A stretch of 64,000 nt of DNA from Aristolochia californica (Eukaryota > Streptophyta > Magnoliopsida > Piperales > Aristolochiaceae). Of the stretch, positions 10,489 through 21,736 are shown in pieces. A program made the position numbers and the translations under genes. How positions within the stretch are numbered: the stretch's first letter is position 1; every line of letters starts with the position of its first letter. The DNA is taken from the NCBI GenBank assembly GCA_029961685.1, contig JARWKL010000014.1, positions 24,897,137 through 24,961,136 of the forward strand, read 5' to 3'. The notes beneath the pieces are model-generated. The model saw nothing but the letters and a program-made list of their open reading frames with translations, was not told the DNA's origin and made no database searches.

Positions 10489-13400
10489 GCCATGATATTT
10501 TGACTCCTGAGCTTCTAATCATATGACCAATACTGTTGTTTCTCTTTCCAAAGTCCGACTTTATGATGAAAATCAGAACATTAACACCGCTGATGGCAGT
10601 TCTCTGCCTATCAGTGCTGTTGGTGATCTTTCCTCTTGTTTAACTGATGTTTTTGTGTCTCTTGACCTTTCCACAAATCTTATTTCTGTTGGTCAATTGG
10701 TCGATAATAATTGTAATGTCCATTTCTCTCGATCTGGTTGTGTTGTGCAGGATCAAGTGTCCGGGACGATGATCGCGAAGGGGCCTAAAGTGAACTGACT
10801 CTTTCCTCTCTATGTTTTTCCTCCTACCATTAGTCCTAGTTTTCCTTTCATTTCCTTTGCATGTAATATTGTTAATTTTGGACCTAAGATGTGGCATAAA
10901 CTTCTAGGCCACCCCAACTCTGATGTATTTCGAAAATTATTTAATTCAGGTGTCTTGGGACATAAAGCGTGTTCTTCTCTTGATCTTTCTTTTGAATGTC
11001 CCTCATGCAAACTTGGCAAAAGTAAAGTTCTACCTTTTCCTCATAATGCCTCTCATGCCTTACAATGTTTCGATCTTATTCATACTGATGTTTGGCAGAT
11101 TGCTCCTGTTGTTTCTCATGCGCATTACAAGTACTTTGTCACCTTTATTGATGACTGTAGTTGGTTTACTTGGGTTTACTTTCTACGGGCTAAGGCCGAA
11201 GTTTTTTTAGCATTCAAGCGTTTTCTTGCGCTTCTAGAGACTCAATTCTTTGCCAGCATCAAGGTCTTGTGCTCTAATTCTGGTGGCGAATACATGTCTA
11301 ATGAGTTTCAGGACTTTCTTCAAAGCAAAGGGATCGTCTCTCAGTGCTCTTGTCCTTCGACACCGCAACAAAATGGTGTTGCCGAGCGGAAAAATCGTCA
11401 TCTTCTTGATGTGGTTAGCACCCTTTTGTTTGAATCATCTGTTCCTTCTCGTTTTTGGTGTGAAGCGCTTTCTACTTCGGTCCATTTGATCAATTGTTTA
11501 CTTTCTCCTACATTACATCATGTTTCTCCCTTCTTTCAGTTGTTTGGCCATTCTCCTTCATATTCTGATCTTCGGACATTTGGTTGTGTTTGTTTTGTGC
11601 GTTTCCCTGCTCATGAACGACACAAACTTACAACCCAATCAGTTAAGTGTGCTTTTCTTGGTTATGCTATCCCTCAAAATGGTTATGTTTGTTATGATCC
11701 ACATGCTCGTCATATACGTGTTTCTCGGAATGTGGTTTTCTTTGAAAATCAATATTTTTTTCCATCTCATGTTGAGCAGCCATCTGCCTCTTTATCTCTT
11801 CTACCTTGCTTTGATGATTCTCCGCCAATTGTGGAAAGGTTCAAACCTGGTTTTGTGTATGGAAGACGTAGTGGCCATGAGTTTGGTTCTACTTCCTCTG
11901 TGCCCCCTCATGATCTTCTCCTGGCGCCTGATCCTACTCCTGCTCCAGCTTCCACCGCTCTTCGCCGGTCTACTCGCCCTTCTAGGCCTCCTCATTGGTA
12001 TGGTTTCTCCTCCACTCTCTCCTGTCGTTACTTTATCCTCTATTTCTATTCCCACTTGTTACAAACAGGCCATGACACATGAGTGTTGGCAGAATGCAAT
12101 GCAAACAGAACTTCGAGCACTTGAGGAGAATCACACTTGGGATATTGTTCCTTGCCCTCCTATTATTAAGCCTCTAGGGAGTAAATGGGTTTTCTCTGTC
12201 AAACTTCGCTCTGATGACTCTTTAGATCGGTACAAAGCTCGCATAGTAGCTCTGGGCAACAAACAGGAATATGGGATTGATTATGAGGAAACCTTTGTGC
12301 CGGTTGCCAAGATGACCACGGTCTGTACTATATTCGCGATTGCAGCCTCTCAGTTCTGGCCGCTGCATCAGATGGATGTGAAGAATGCCTTTCTCCACAG
12401 TGACCTCCAGGAAGATGTATACATGAAGCTCCCTTCGGGTATGACTACCTCCTCTCCTAATCAGGTTTGCAAGCTTCGTCGTCCTCTGTATTGGTTTAAG
12501 CAAGCCCCCCGGGCTTGGTTTGAGGAAGTTCGTGGCACTCTTATTCTCCACAGGTTTACACAGAGTCAGTATGATTCCTCTCTCTTCTATCATAAGTCTA
12601 CCGTGGGCATGGTCATTTTCCTGGTTTATGTGAATGACATCCTTATTACTGGCACTGACTCTGGCCTGATTACCAAGCTGCAGCAAGTGTTACATGCCAC
12701 TTTCCATATGAAAGATCTTGGCCAGCTCACGTACTTCTTAGGACTAGAAGTCCATCATTAGGCCAATGGTATTTTCTTAAACCAGCATAAGTATATTCAA
12801 GATATTATTACCTTGGCTGGTTTGGAGGACACTTCTTCTGTTGATACTCCTATGAAGGTAAATGCCAAGTACCGGAAAGATGAAGGGGACCTTCTCACTG
12901 ACCCTACTCTCTATCGGCGCCTGGTTGGGAGTCTCATCTACTTGACCACTACTCGCCTTGACATCTCCTATGCTGTTCATCAGGTTAGTCAGTTTATGTC
13001 CTCTCCTCGTCATCTCCATCTTGCTGCAGTTCGACGCATCCTCTGCTATCTTCGTGGTTCTCCTACTCGTGGGTTATTCTTTCCTACAGGCTCCTCTCTT
13101 CAACTTATTGCTTATAGTGATGCTGATTGGGCTGGGTGTCCTGATACTTGTCGCTCTACTACGGGTTGGTGTATGTTTTTAGCTGATGCCTTAATTTCTT
13201 AGCGATGTAAGAAACAAGATCGTGTTTCTAAATCCTCTATTGAAGCTGAGTATCGTGCCATGTCTACAGCCTGTTCTGAGATTGTATGGCTACGCGGTCT
13301 TCTTGCGGAGCTTAAGTTCCCTCAGACTACTTCTACCCCTCTTCATGCTGATAACACTAGTGCTATTCAGATTGCCACCAACCCTGTTTTTCATGAACGC

Positions 13401-13584
13401 ACCCAAGCACATTGAGGTTGATTGTCATTCTATCCGCGATACCTTGGATAGTTGGGTGATATCTCTTCCTTACATTTCTTCGGATCTCCAAGTGGCCGAT
13501 GTCTTCACCAAAGCCATGACTCGGCAGTGGCATCAATTTTTGGTTGGCAAATTGTTGTTGGTTTACTTATCAGCATCAATTTGA
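10489..13584 (+). pseudogene. Copia 1 pol: protease, integrase, RT, RNase H
   Basis: Protease: around 10508 the conserved DSGASNHM reads DS-stop-ASNHM (tga), and an upstream Trp codon is also tga. Integrase (10889-about 11900) has the HHCC block (WHKLLGHPN ... CPSCKLGKS), FIDDCSWFTWVYF and NGVAERKNRH, but the catalytic SDNGGEY motif reads SNSGGEY. A 1-bp shift near 12000-12015 separates integrase from RT. RT (to 12761) has WVFSVKL, KARIVALG, MDVKNAFLH and the active site YVND instead of YVDD. RNase H (12813-13584) keeps YSDADWAG, IEAEYRAMS and KHIEVDCH, with stops at 12761 and 13202 and a shift near 13390. Confidence 0.9.
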
Positions 13585-13591
13585 GGGGGGA
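13581..13591 (+). promoter_or_regulatory. Polypurine tract of copia 1
   Basis: ttgagggggga lies immediately before the 3' LTR, where plus-strand DNA synthesis is primed in LTR retrotransposons. Confidence 0.85.
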
Positions 13592-13752
13592 TGTTATCGT
13601 ATATAAGGGCATTATTGTCAATTTGTATCTTATAAGAGCATTATTGTAATTTCTCTCTTAAAACTTCTATATCTATGTATCGAACAGAAAATCAGGTATC
13701 AAAATAGAAATCGATCACTTAGTATACCTTCGTTCGGTGAAATCGATTAACA
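13592..13752 (+). repeat. 3' LTR of copia 1 (161 bp)
   Basis: It has the same ends and length as the 5' LTR. The direct duplicate cctct follows at 13753-13757, after which LINE B coding sequence resumes. Confidence 0.95.
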
Positions 13753-13757
13753 CCTCT

Positions 13758-14810
13758 GCCTACTAGTTCCTATGCAACAATTCCTCGGCCCACCCAAAGC
13801 ACCATGCGACCTATGCTAGGGACCCCCTTACCACGCCGCGCGCTAAATTCTTCATCTGGATTGCTTGCAGGAATAAAATCCTAACCTCGGATTCCTTAAT
13901 CCGAAGGGGAACCCACATTCAAGACCCACTTTGCCCTTTCTGTAAGGATGCCTCAGAAACTGCCAACCACATTCTCCTCTCTTGTCAGTTTGGCCATTCG
14001 GTTTGGACCTCCCTTCTAAATAAAATTGGTTTCCAATATTGTGCTACGGCTAATTTATCAAATACTATCCTCTCAATCATTAAGTCCAAACTTCCAAAGT
14101 CAGGTAAAATGATTCTATCATGCTGTATTGGTCATATCATTTGGGCTATTTGGAAAGAGCGTAATAAGAGGAAATTCAAATTCAAATCTTCCCCTATCGA
14201 GGTTGTGACAAAACAAATCTCTAGCCAAGTAACTACTTGGCTCTTCAACAGAAAAGAATTCAGAAGCTTTATTGACACCAACTTCAGGGGAAACTGGCAG
14301 ATAATCGCTGGTCTCTCCCAGCCCTCTCGCCTCCCGATCATGGCCATTTGGACCCCCGCCTCCGATCGGCCACTTTAAGCTTAATTTTGATGGTAGTGCT
14401 TTCGGTTGCCTGGGTCCAGAGGGTTTCGGTGGTGTTTAACGCAATGCAAATGGCGACCTCCTCTTCTCCTATGTAGGCCCCCTGGGCAACTCTGACTCTA
14501 CAACAATGGAACTTTCGGGACTGTTACATGGTATCAAAATTTTCTCAAGTCACCTCTCTGGTCTTTCTGCATTGAAGGCAACTCAAAGGTGGTCATCAAT
14601 TGGTGCGCGAATTCCATCAGGCCCCCGTGGTGTGACTGGGATATGTTTTTGGAAATATGTAATTTATTTTCTCTTTAAACTGTAACTGGAAACACATTCC
14701 CGGCTTTGCTAAATCACTTGGCAGACGCCCAGGCCAAAGCGGGCATTTCACTCCTACGCCTTGTTGTGGAGGTAGGTCCCCGGACCTAGGTTTGTAAGTT
14801 CGTTTTTCTT
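13758..14810 (+). pseudogene. LINE B ORF2, 3' part: zf-RVT and RNase H
   Basis: This continues the ORF2 interrupted at 8770. Positions 13870-14060 encode a zf-RVT-type cysteine segment (RNKILTSDSLIRRG, CPFCKDASETANH). From 14109 the WAIWKERNKRKF block leads into an RNase H domain with NFDGSA (about 14385) and EGNSKVVINWC (about 14575). Stops and small indels break the frame (for example a stop near 14439). The element's 3' untranslated end follows, with TTTGTAAGTTCG before the poly-A. Confidence 0.8.
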
Positions 14811-14841
14811 TTTTATCAATATACACACTTCTTCAAAAAAA

Positions 14842-14856
14842 AGTTTGCGCTCTCGG
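14842..14856. repeat. Target-site duplication, right flank of LINE B
   Basis: agtttgcgctctcgg follows the LINE B poly-A and matches 2286-2300 with two changes. It also marks where LINE A sequence resumes. Confidence 0.75.
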
Positions 14857-15944
14857 TTCTCATTGTAGCAATTGCCGAGGCTGACCTCTCTTTCGGCGTT
14901 GGTAAGTGGCAAGGAGGGGGGGGGGGGTTAAAGGGGGCGGAGGGAATAGTAGGGGAACACGTGGTGGTTTCCAAGGGGGGGGGGGGGGGGTTAAAGGGGG
15001 CGGAGGGAATAGTAGGGGAACACGTGGTGGTTTCCAGGGGGGGGGGGGGGGGGGTCAGTGCTGGAGTGTTTTTTTCAAAATAAAGGGAGGGGAGGTTGAT
15101 TAAGGCATGAAAAGTCATTTTTCAAGGGGGGGGGGGGGGATAGTGTGGAGTGCTAGATGGTGCACATGAACGGGGGAGAAAAGAGGCGAACAAGGCTAGC
15201 AAAGGGACAAGTCTATCGGGGTGTAGTGGAGGTAGAGTCGCTGACCGTCCCAGGGTTGCATGGGGAGGGCTGAGATTTCTGGAGTGGATTTGAATTTGGG
15301 GTATGTGGTAGGTAAGCAGGGGAGAATCACTCGACGCTGAGTAGACAGAAAAGAGGGTTGGCCTCAGTGGGTTGTCTGTTCGGGGCAGCGAGTTGCTAGT
15401 CGACTCATCAGAGGGGAAATGATGATCCATCTCTTGCCAGAAGTTCGCCATTGAGCTGAAGGTAAGCCGGACCTAGAAGCGGGTACTATCAACAACTATG
15501 CACCGGAAGTGCTGGTCTTTGCAAGGGCAAAGGGGTTTAATTAGGAGGCGGGCCTCATCAAGCTGGTGCCAGTGCTCTGTGATAGGGTCCAATGTGATGA
15601 TTGAGTCGAAGCCGATTGTTAGAGCTCCACCGACATGCCAAGAATGGAGACCCATTGGTTGAATTGACTGGATGGGGCCGAAGGGAGCCATTTTGATATG
15701 CTGATGACTCTAGAGAGAGGGCTAGGTGGGAGAGCGAGGGCCGCTACCTTATTTGGTTGCGAGCAAAAGTGGACTAGCCAACATTGGGTGGTCCAGGTAT
15801 GAAATTCTGGGGGTGTACTGGAGGTGCAGATCTGCACTTAGCCACTGGAGGATGACGAGTTTTCTGACTTCGGGGTTGGTAATGATGACGATCGAACGAT
15901 CCTGTACAGATCGTCCATCGCGAAGGAGGTTGGATGGGAGGAGG
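14857..15944 (-). pseudogene. LINE A ORF1, C-terminal half
   Basis: From 15944 leftward the minus strand encodes NPEVRKLVILQWLSADLHLQYTP in pieces, then a DUF4283-like segment (GGALTIGFDSI, DPITEHWHQLDEARLLIKP, about 15690-15480). A serine/proline-rich tail follows to 14857, including a repeat PFNPPPPPLETTTCSP. DUF4283 plus a Pro-rich tail is the usual ORF1 arrangement of plant L1-type LINEs. Multiple shifts are present. Confidence 0.65.
14905..15056. repeat. About 69-bp tandem repeat with poly-G tracts
   Basis: The unit (G-run)ttaaagggggcggagg...aacacgtggtggtttcca occurs twice, at about 14914-14975 and 14978-15040, with a third G-run behind. G-runs reach 12-19 bases. It lies in the Pro-rich tail of LINE A ORF1, where the G-runs encode poly-Pro on the minus strand. 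Confidence 0.8.
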
Positions 15945-15965
15945 ATGATCTCTGGAGTTGTCTTT
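15945..15965. repeat. Target-site duplication of LINE C (left copy)
   Basis: 21 bases beginning atgatctctgg match 17575-17595 (beginning atgatcttggg) at 18 of 21 positions. The left copy abuts the poly-T run, which is the poly-A tail of a minus-strand LINE. The right copy abuts its truncated 5' end. Confidence 0.85.
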
Positions 15966-17574
15966 TTTTTTTTTTTTTTTTGTAAAGGATATATATATTA
16001 ACAAAGAAAATTACAAAGGAAGACATAACAAATCCCTAACTACAAGAGATTGAAGGGTTGCTCCTTGCTTGGCAAGCACATTTGTTGCCGAATTTGTAGA
16101 TCTTGGAATGTGAGACCAAATACAAGAGAGGAGTGAGGCAATTTCTAGAATCTCCCAAAAAAGGTCCGAATGGCGCCACGAGGGAGAGGATGCACAATCG
16201 CACCAACTAATAACCACCTTCGAGTCCCCTTCAATGTGGACTGGGCCATTACAATTGTCTCTAAAAACGCGAAGCCCATTGAGGAGGCCATGGAGCTCAA
16301 CCGACGTTGAGTCAGAAATGCTTAATGGGCCAGCATACGAGAAACACTAATTACCGGAGGGATCCGAGATAACTCCCCCAAAGCCAACAATCCTGGAATT
16401 ATCGAGAGAAGAACCATCAAAATTCAACTGTAGGAAACCAGGTTATGGAGGAGTCCATTCTTACATGACTTGGACCTTGGTTCCAATCTACATCTTAGCC
16501 ATGATGCTCCAGTTATCTCGGATAGATGAACCCACAAAGGAGAAAAATGACTTCTTAGTAAGAAGCCAAGCGGAGATTTGGCCCGACACACGCCCAACGA
16601 CTCTTACCATAGATTCACATTTAACATCAAAACGCTTGCAGTTGTGTTCATTCCAGAGCCCCCATGCAATAAAATCACTACAGGCAGAGATCATCAGCTT
16701 TCCAAGCCCAGGAAGGGGAGTACCAATGAGCGATTTGTTGAAGGAGATTAGATCTACCTACATACAGAATTGCAGCCCCCTCTTACAAAGAATGGAAGTC
16801 CACACATTCCACGAGAAAGAACACTGTAGCAGGATGTGATTGGTGGTTTCGACCTCTGTGTTACATAAAGGGCAGAGGGGATTGATAGATGGGTGACCTC
16901 TTCGTCTAAGCACATTTTCCGTGAGAATCTTTCTTTGGCAGACGCTCCACATGAATTTTTTTTATCTTTGGGGGGTATACAGAGACGCCATGCAAAGTAT
17001 ATCTCACGCTCCCATTGATTTAAATGCCAGCCATTGATGTATCTGTAGGCAGAGGACACAAATATCGCTTTTGTCAAGCCACCAAACGAGCTTGTCTGCC
17101 GTTGAAGGTCTCAGTCTGAAAGAGTGCAAAGAATCCATCAACCTGCTTGCCTCCAAAGCCTCAGTGTCGAAAAGACCCCTTCTGGGGTGTAGGCTCATAC
17201 CATCCCCCTCTAAAGCATCGGCTACTGATATCTCCCTTTGTGAAGAAAGGAGAAAAAGATTCTTGAATGAGGTCTGTAAAGGTTCCTGTCCCGCCCACCA
17301 ATCTCCTAGATTTCCAACATAAAATCTGCTGGCTGAGGAGAATTCAGGGAGAAGTAGATATAGTGATCTCCAAATTGGGGATAGGCATCTCCGGTTACCT
17401 CCTAAAGTCCACCATGGAGTAGGACAACCAAGTTTAACAAAAACCATTTCCTTCCAAAGATTAGAAGAAATGGTGTTGAACTTCCGTATCCATTTTAAGA
17501 GTAGAGCTTGGTTCATTTCCTTGATTTCCGATCCCCAAACCTCCCATTCACTTTGGCAAACAAACTTCCTCCCA
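15966..17574 (-). mobile_element. LINE C, 5'-truncated (about 1.6 kb)
   Basis: A minus-strand LINE insertion with its poly-A tail at 15966-15980 and its truncated 5' end at 17574. It codes for the end of the RT region (MNQALLLKWIRKFN at 17516), zf-RVT (CPLCNTEVETTNHILLQC, about 16900-16830) and RNase H ([14 protein letters not shown], about 16090). Several stops are present. Truncation at the 5' end together with a long target duplication is the normal product of target-primed reverse transcription. The host is LINE A ORF1, on the same strand. Confidence 0.9.
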
Positions 17575-17595
17575 ATGATCTTGGGAGCTGTCTTT
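17575..17595. repeat. Target-site duplication of LINE C (right copy)
   Basis: This is the partner of 15945-15965. LINE A ORF1 reading continues on its right side (TIRDKDSSQDH on the minus strand), matching KDNSRDH beside the left copy. Confidence 0.85.
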
Positions 17596-18130
17596 GTCTC
17601 TGATTGTGTAATTGCAGAGGACGAATTTTTCGGTTTCGGATCTTAGGGGGCTTCCAAGGGGGTCGAGATGGGAATAGTGGGAGAGATTTCTAGAGGTGCT
17701 GAAAGCCAGAAGAACGTGGATGGAAGGCTGGGGGTGGGCGTCGGTGAGTCTGTGTCTCGCTTGTTGGAGGTGGGGAAGGTGAAAAGTTGCGCAAGGCATC
17801 GAACAAAGCCTGCCAGCTGAAATCGTTGATTGTTCTCTCTGGAATGAATAGACAGGCCAATATGAGCCTTTCTTGGCGTTGGGTGATCCGACATTCGCGT
17901 TGTACCTGGTAGGTGGATCCAGCATTCGCGTTGCCCCTGGTAGGTGGCCACCGTGAAGAAAAAGATGAAGTAGTCGGACCAAAGCTCACACGATTCGTCG
18001 TCCTTCGCATTGGTGACACAGGAGAACTTTTGGTAAAAATCTGCAATGGCCACCAAGGGGACGTAGATGAAGGAGACTTTGGAGCCGTTGACCGAGCTAA
18101 CGCGAACGACTGGTCCGGAGGCATGATTTA
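17596..18130 (-). pseudogene. LINE A ORF1, N-terminal half
   Basis: Minus-strand reading from about 18124 gives SFIYVPLVAIADFYQKF, then ECRITQRQERLILACLFIPE and FSWQALFDALRNF. This aligns with the ORF1 of LINE B (ECSITQRRG, MIFLPQ, GWKNF). It ends at the LINE C target site. Two frames are needed, so it is broken. Confidence 0.65.
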
Positions 18131-18634
18131 CAAGTTCCACATTTGACAAATAGTTTCTGTAAGAGAATCGGAAAAAAATTGAGGTCGCCGCTGACAGGAG
18201 ACAATAGTCTAGTCACTACCGGAATCTTCAGTCAGGGCCGTCTAGATCTTGTCGACGGGTGGCTATGGTCTTCTTGGTCTCCGGTGGCTCGCTTGGTTGT
18301 CGTTGGTGGAGACGGGCTTCCGTTGTTGATTCTGCACTTGGAGGTCAGGGTTGGAGCACGGACAGTTGGTAGTGGGATTGCCGACTACAGGGCTGCCAAT
18401 GACGTGACTGCCGACAAGGTGGTGCTAGCTAGAGCCGTGGGGGCAGTAGCTGGCGAGGTCATCCCTTTACACTTAATAAACCTTAATCTCCTTATATCTC
18501 CATAACTACACATCCTATGTACACGGAAATTTAATCATTGATATAATTTAACCTGAAGACCAAGATCACATAAAAGAAAATTAACCATTGAAGTGGTAAA
18601 ATGACCAAAATATCATTGGATGTATTTTATAACA

Positions 18635-18647
18635 CTCCCCCTCAAGC
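18635..18647 (-). promoter_or_regulatory. Polypurine tract of copia 2
   Basis: On the plus strand ctccccctcaag, i.e. cttgagggggag on the minus strand, follows the RNase H stop and precedes the LTR start tgttata. This is the standard copia 3' arrangement. Confidence 0.8.
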
Positions 18648-21350
18648 AGGAGCGTATATATGCAGGAGTCCCAACTTGTTGCAGAATGATATAAAGTCTT
18701 GCTTGTTGGTGAAGACATCTCCCAATCGATCTCCAGACCAAACAAACAGAGTCACTACCTCCTTTTTTATCACCACATCTCGAATGAAATGGCAATCCAC
18801 TTCAATATGTTTAGTCCTCTCATGGAAAACTAGGTTACTTGCAATAAAGATCACAACTTGATTATCACAAAACATGCTCATCGACTCATCTTGGCTGAAA
18901 CCCAACTCTCATGAGACTGACCTAACCCACATCAACTCGCTCACTATGTGACCCATCGCCCTGTATTCAGCCTCTGCACCAGACTTGGTTACAACATTCT
19001 GTTTTTTACTTCGCCAACAAACCAAATTTCCTCCTAGGAAGAAACAATATCTAGAGGTTGATTTTCTGTCCAGTTTGGACCCTGTATAGTCTGCATCCAA
19101 GAAAACCTCTATTTTCATATGATTGTTAGGTCTAAAGAAAAGTCCTTTTCCTGATACTCCTTTCAAATACCTCAAAATTCTTTGTGTAGATTCAAAATGT
19201 ACTTTCCGAGAATGTTCCATAAATTGGCTCACTACACTTACTGCAAAAGAAATGTCAGGCCTAGTAACTGTTGCATAAATTAACTTTCCCACTAACTTCC
19301 AATATTGTGCTCTATCATTTAATTCATCACTATGCTCATCATGGAGATCATGTCCCACTTCTATTGGGGTATCAGCTGGCTTAGCTCCCAACAAATCATA
19401 TTTGTGACATGCTTATTTCGTGTCATCCCAATGCCTTCTTTACTTTTCTCCACTTCAATGCCCAAAAAGTATTTCAATGGTCCCAAGTCTTTAGTTTGAA
19501 AATGTGCAGACAAATGTGACTTGGTATCCTCTATACCAGATATATCACTCCCAGATAATATAATATTATTTGCATTAACCAAAAACACCACAATTCCAAG
19601 GACCTCTTTATTACAAACAAGGAGTGATCACAATGACTCCTTGAGAACCCCTAGATACCACAACCTGATAGAATTTTCAAAACCTAGCACGTGGACTCTG
19701 CTTCAGCCCATAAATTGCCTTCTTAAGTCTGCATACTTATGTGTCTCCCCCTGAGTAACATATCCTGGAGGTTGCGCCATATATACCTCTTCTTCCAAAT
19801 CACCATATAAGAAGGTGTTTTGAATGTCTAGTTGATGTAGAGACCGCCCCTGATTTACTGCAACTGAGAGCAAAATACGGACAAACGACAAATGAGAAAC
19901 AAGTGAAAAGGTTTTAAACACATAAATACCAAAAGTTTGAGTATACTCCTTTGCAACCAACCGAGCTTTATAGAATCGTTTGCATTATACTTAAATAGTA
20001 TAAATCCAGCAGCAACCAACAACTTTGGCCCTAGATGGTAGATCACATAGTTGCCAAGTGTCCCGATCTATCAAAGCATCCATTTCAATATTCATAGCTT
20101 GTTTCCAATGAGGAGACGAGAATGCCTCCTGCACGTAAGAAGGGATACTGCAGGTAGAAATGGATAAAGCAAAATTTTTATAGGAGTTAGATAAGGAACA
20201 AAAAGACACATACTAAGATAACGGATACCACCTACCTTTTACCTTTCCTGACACCCTTCCTAAGTGCAATAAGAAGATGTAAATCATTACCTCCAGGATC
20301 TTGAGATGAAGTATAGTCATGATCCGAGAGTCGGTGGTGATACTTCTTTCCAACGTTTATATAATTGTAATGGTTTCTCAACAGTTACAGCTTGTGATGG
20401 TCCAACTGGTTCATCAACCGGTACAAGGATAATTGGTGTTGGTTCAGGTGAGAAAACAGGATCAGAAGGTATTTTCTCAAAAAAAAAAAAAAAAAAACCA
20501 GGATCAGAAGGTAAAGTCACATATGAAAAGAGTGGTACATCCTCAAAGAAAGTAATATCAGCAGATACAAATGTTTTTCTAGTGGATGGACAAATACATT
20601 TTTACCCCTTTTTTGTGCGAGAGTACCCAAAAAATACACACTTAAATGCCCGGGGAGACAACTTATCCCTGGAAGACCCAATACATGAGCAAAGCAGACA
20701 CATCCAAACACCCGGGGAGAAATAGCAAATAATGGCACGGACGGCAAAAGAACCTGTATAAGAATTTTTCCTTCTAACACAGATGGAGGCATTCTATTAA
20801 CCAAGAAACAGACTATATGAACAATATCACCCCAATAAGGCTTGGGCACATGCATATGTATCATCATTGTCCTAGTTATGTCCATTAAATAGTGATTCTT
20901 ACGTAAAGCTACACCATTTTGCTGAGGTGTAAGACACATGATGTCTAATGAATAATTCCCTGTTCTTGACAAAAGACTTGGAATTTATGATGCACGGACT
21001 CGATGAGATTATCAGTAACACAAGATATGAAACAAAGCAACAAACTGATTTTTTATTTCATTGAAGAAAATTTTGAATACATCAAAAGCTTGAGAATTTT
21101 CCTTAAGAAGGTAAATCCATGTACACCTACTGAAATCATCGATAAAAGAAATGAAATACTTAAGACCAAACTGACTAGTCACAGGACAAGGACCACCCCA
21201 GATGACTGAGTATACAATTTCAAATAGGTCGCTGGTTTTATAAGATGAGATTGGAAACGAACTTCCGTGATGCTTGCCTAGTTAACACGACTCGCACTTA
21301 AAAGAAGAACTAGACGAAAGTTTTGTTACAGATAGATGACCTAGCCGCAA
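18642..21350 (-). pseudogene. Copia 2 pol: integrase, RT, RNase H
   Basis: Integrase: FIDDFSRCTWIY and LTPQQNGVALRKNHY (an altered QQNGVAER motif) at about 21200-20900, then FGCVCFAH. RT: SSPHWKQAMNIEMDAL (about 20100), HQLDIQNTFLYGDLEEEVYM (about 19830) and an active site decayed to LVNANNI (about 19580). RNase H: DADYTGSKLDRKSTS, AEAEYRAMGH and KHIEVDCHFIRD (19090-18790). The frame is broken at least six times. The order and motifs identify Ty1/copia clearly. Confidence 0.85.
20457..20513. mobile_element. Micro retro-insertion: 27 bp (ttttctc + poly-A) with perfect 15-bp duplication
   Basis: caggatcagaaggta occurs at 20457-20471 and again, identical, at 20499-20513. Between the copies lie only ttttctc, a long A-run and one c. 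This has the anatomy of a LINE-driven insertion (target duplication plus poly-A) truncated to almost nothing. It sits in the linker of copia 2. Confidence 0.75.
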
Positions 21351-21736
21351 GTGCTACTGTAGAGGAGAATATGTGGTATGTAACACTTGAATACTATTAT
21401 GCCGATTCTCCAGGTAGTATAGCCCATCTCTCTCACGAGCGGAACCAATCGTCTTCTTTGTCGTGAGATCCTGAAAAGCACAATGAGTAGGATAAAATGT
21501 GAGGGAACAACTCATTTGAATTGGCTAGCTGATTAACCGACAATAAATTTAGAGGAAACTTGGGAACAAACAATGCTGATTAAGGAGACAAAAAAGAAGC
21601 AAGAATAACATTGCCTACTCCTTGAGCAGGAGAGGTAGAACCATTTGCAAGATTGAAATGTCTAACACAAAGACTTTTTTTTTTTGAGAAGTAAGTGTGA
21701 ATGTATTACTGAAAAAAGGATTACAACCTTAAAAAA

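Larger units (their letters stand above)
8771..13752 (+). mobile_element. Copia 1: complete but dead Ty1/copia element
   Basis: The element is bounded by two 161-bp LTRs starting TG and ending CA, with a perfect 5-bp target duplication (cctct at 8766-8770 and 13753-13757). Order inside: tRNA-iMet-type primer site, leader, gag, protease, integrase, RT, RNase H, polypurine tract. Protease before integrase before RT is the copia order. The very short LTRs recall small-LTR lineages such as Ale, but lineage was not tested. LTRs differ at about 8 of 161 sites. Several stops, frameshifts and active-site changes rule out autonomy. It sits in the zf-RVT region of LINE B. Confidence 0.95.
2301..14841 (+). 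mobile_element. LINE B, near full-length L1-type LINE split by copia 1
   Basis: This plus-strand LINE has a 5' leader (2301-2560), a decayed ORF1 (about 2560-5680), an ORF2 starting at 5681 and a 3' end with a short poly-A at 14834-14841. Removing the copia (8771-13752) and one 5-bp duplication leaves about 7.55 kb, a plausible full length for this family. The RNase H end of ORF2 resumes at 13758 directly after the copia. It lies between the halves of LINE A, flanked by 15-bp duplicated sequence. Stops and frameshifts in both ORFs make it inactive. Confidence 0.85.
14857..18130 (-). mobile_element. LINE A, 5' block (ORF1 side), holding LINE C
   Basis: Read on the minus strand from about 18130 leftward, this is the ORF1 portion of LINE A, interrupted at 15966-17574 by LINE C. 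It ends at the LINE B target site, and the ORF2 half continues at 2285. Its 5' end is uncertain. The 18143-18480 stretch may be leader or may belong to copia 2. Confidence 0.75.

Noticed and set aside
11520..12761. 413-codon open frame as a single gene
   Set aside because: Only its second half (after about 12010) is copia RT; the first half is an out-of-frame reading of integrase.
15122..15451. Pro/Ser-rich minus-strand frame as a host gene
   Set aside because: It continues the ORF1 of LINE A on the minus strand and lies between other ORF1 pieces.
18143..18505. 120-codon plus-strand frame
   Set aside because: It lies opposite LINE A / copia 2 terminal sequence; no recognisable domain.
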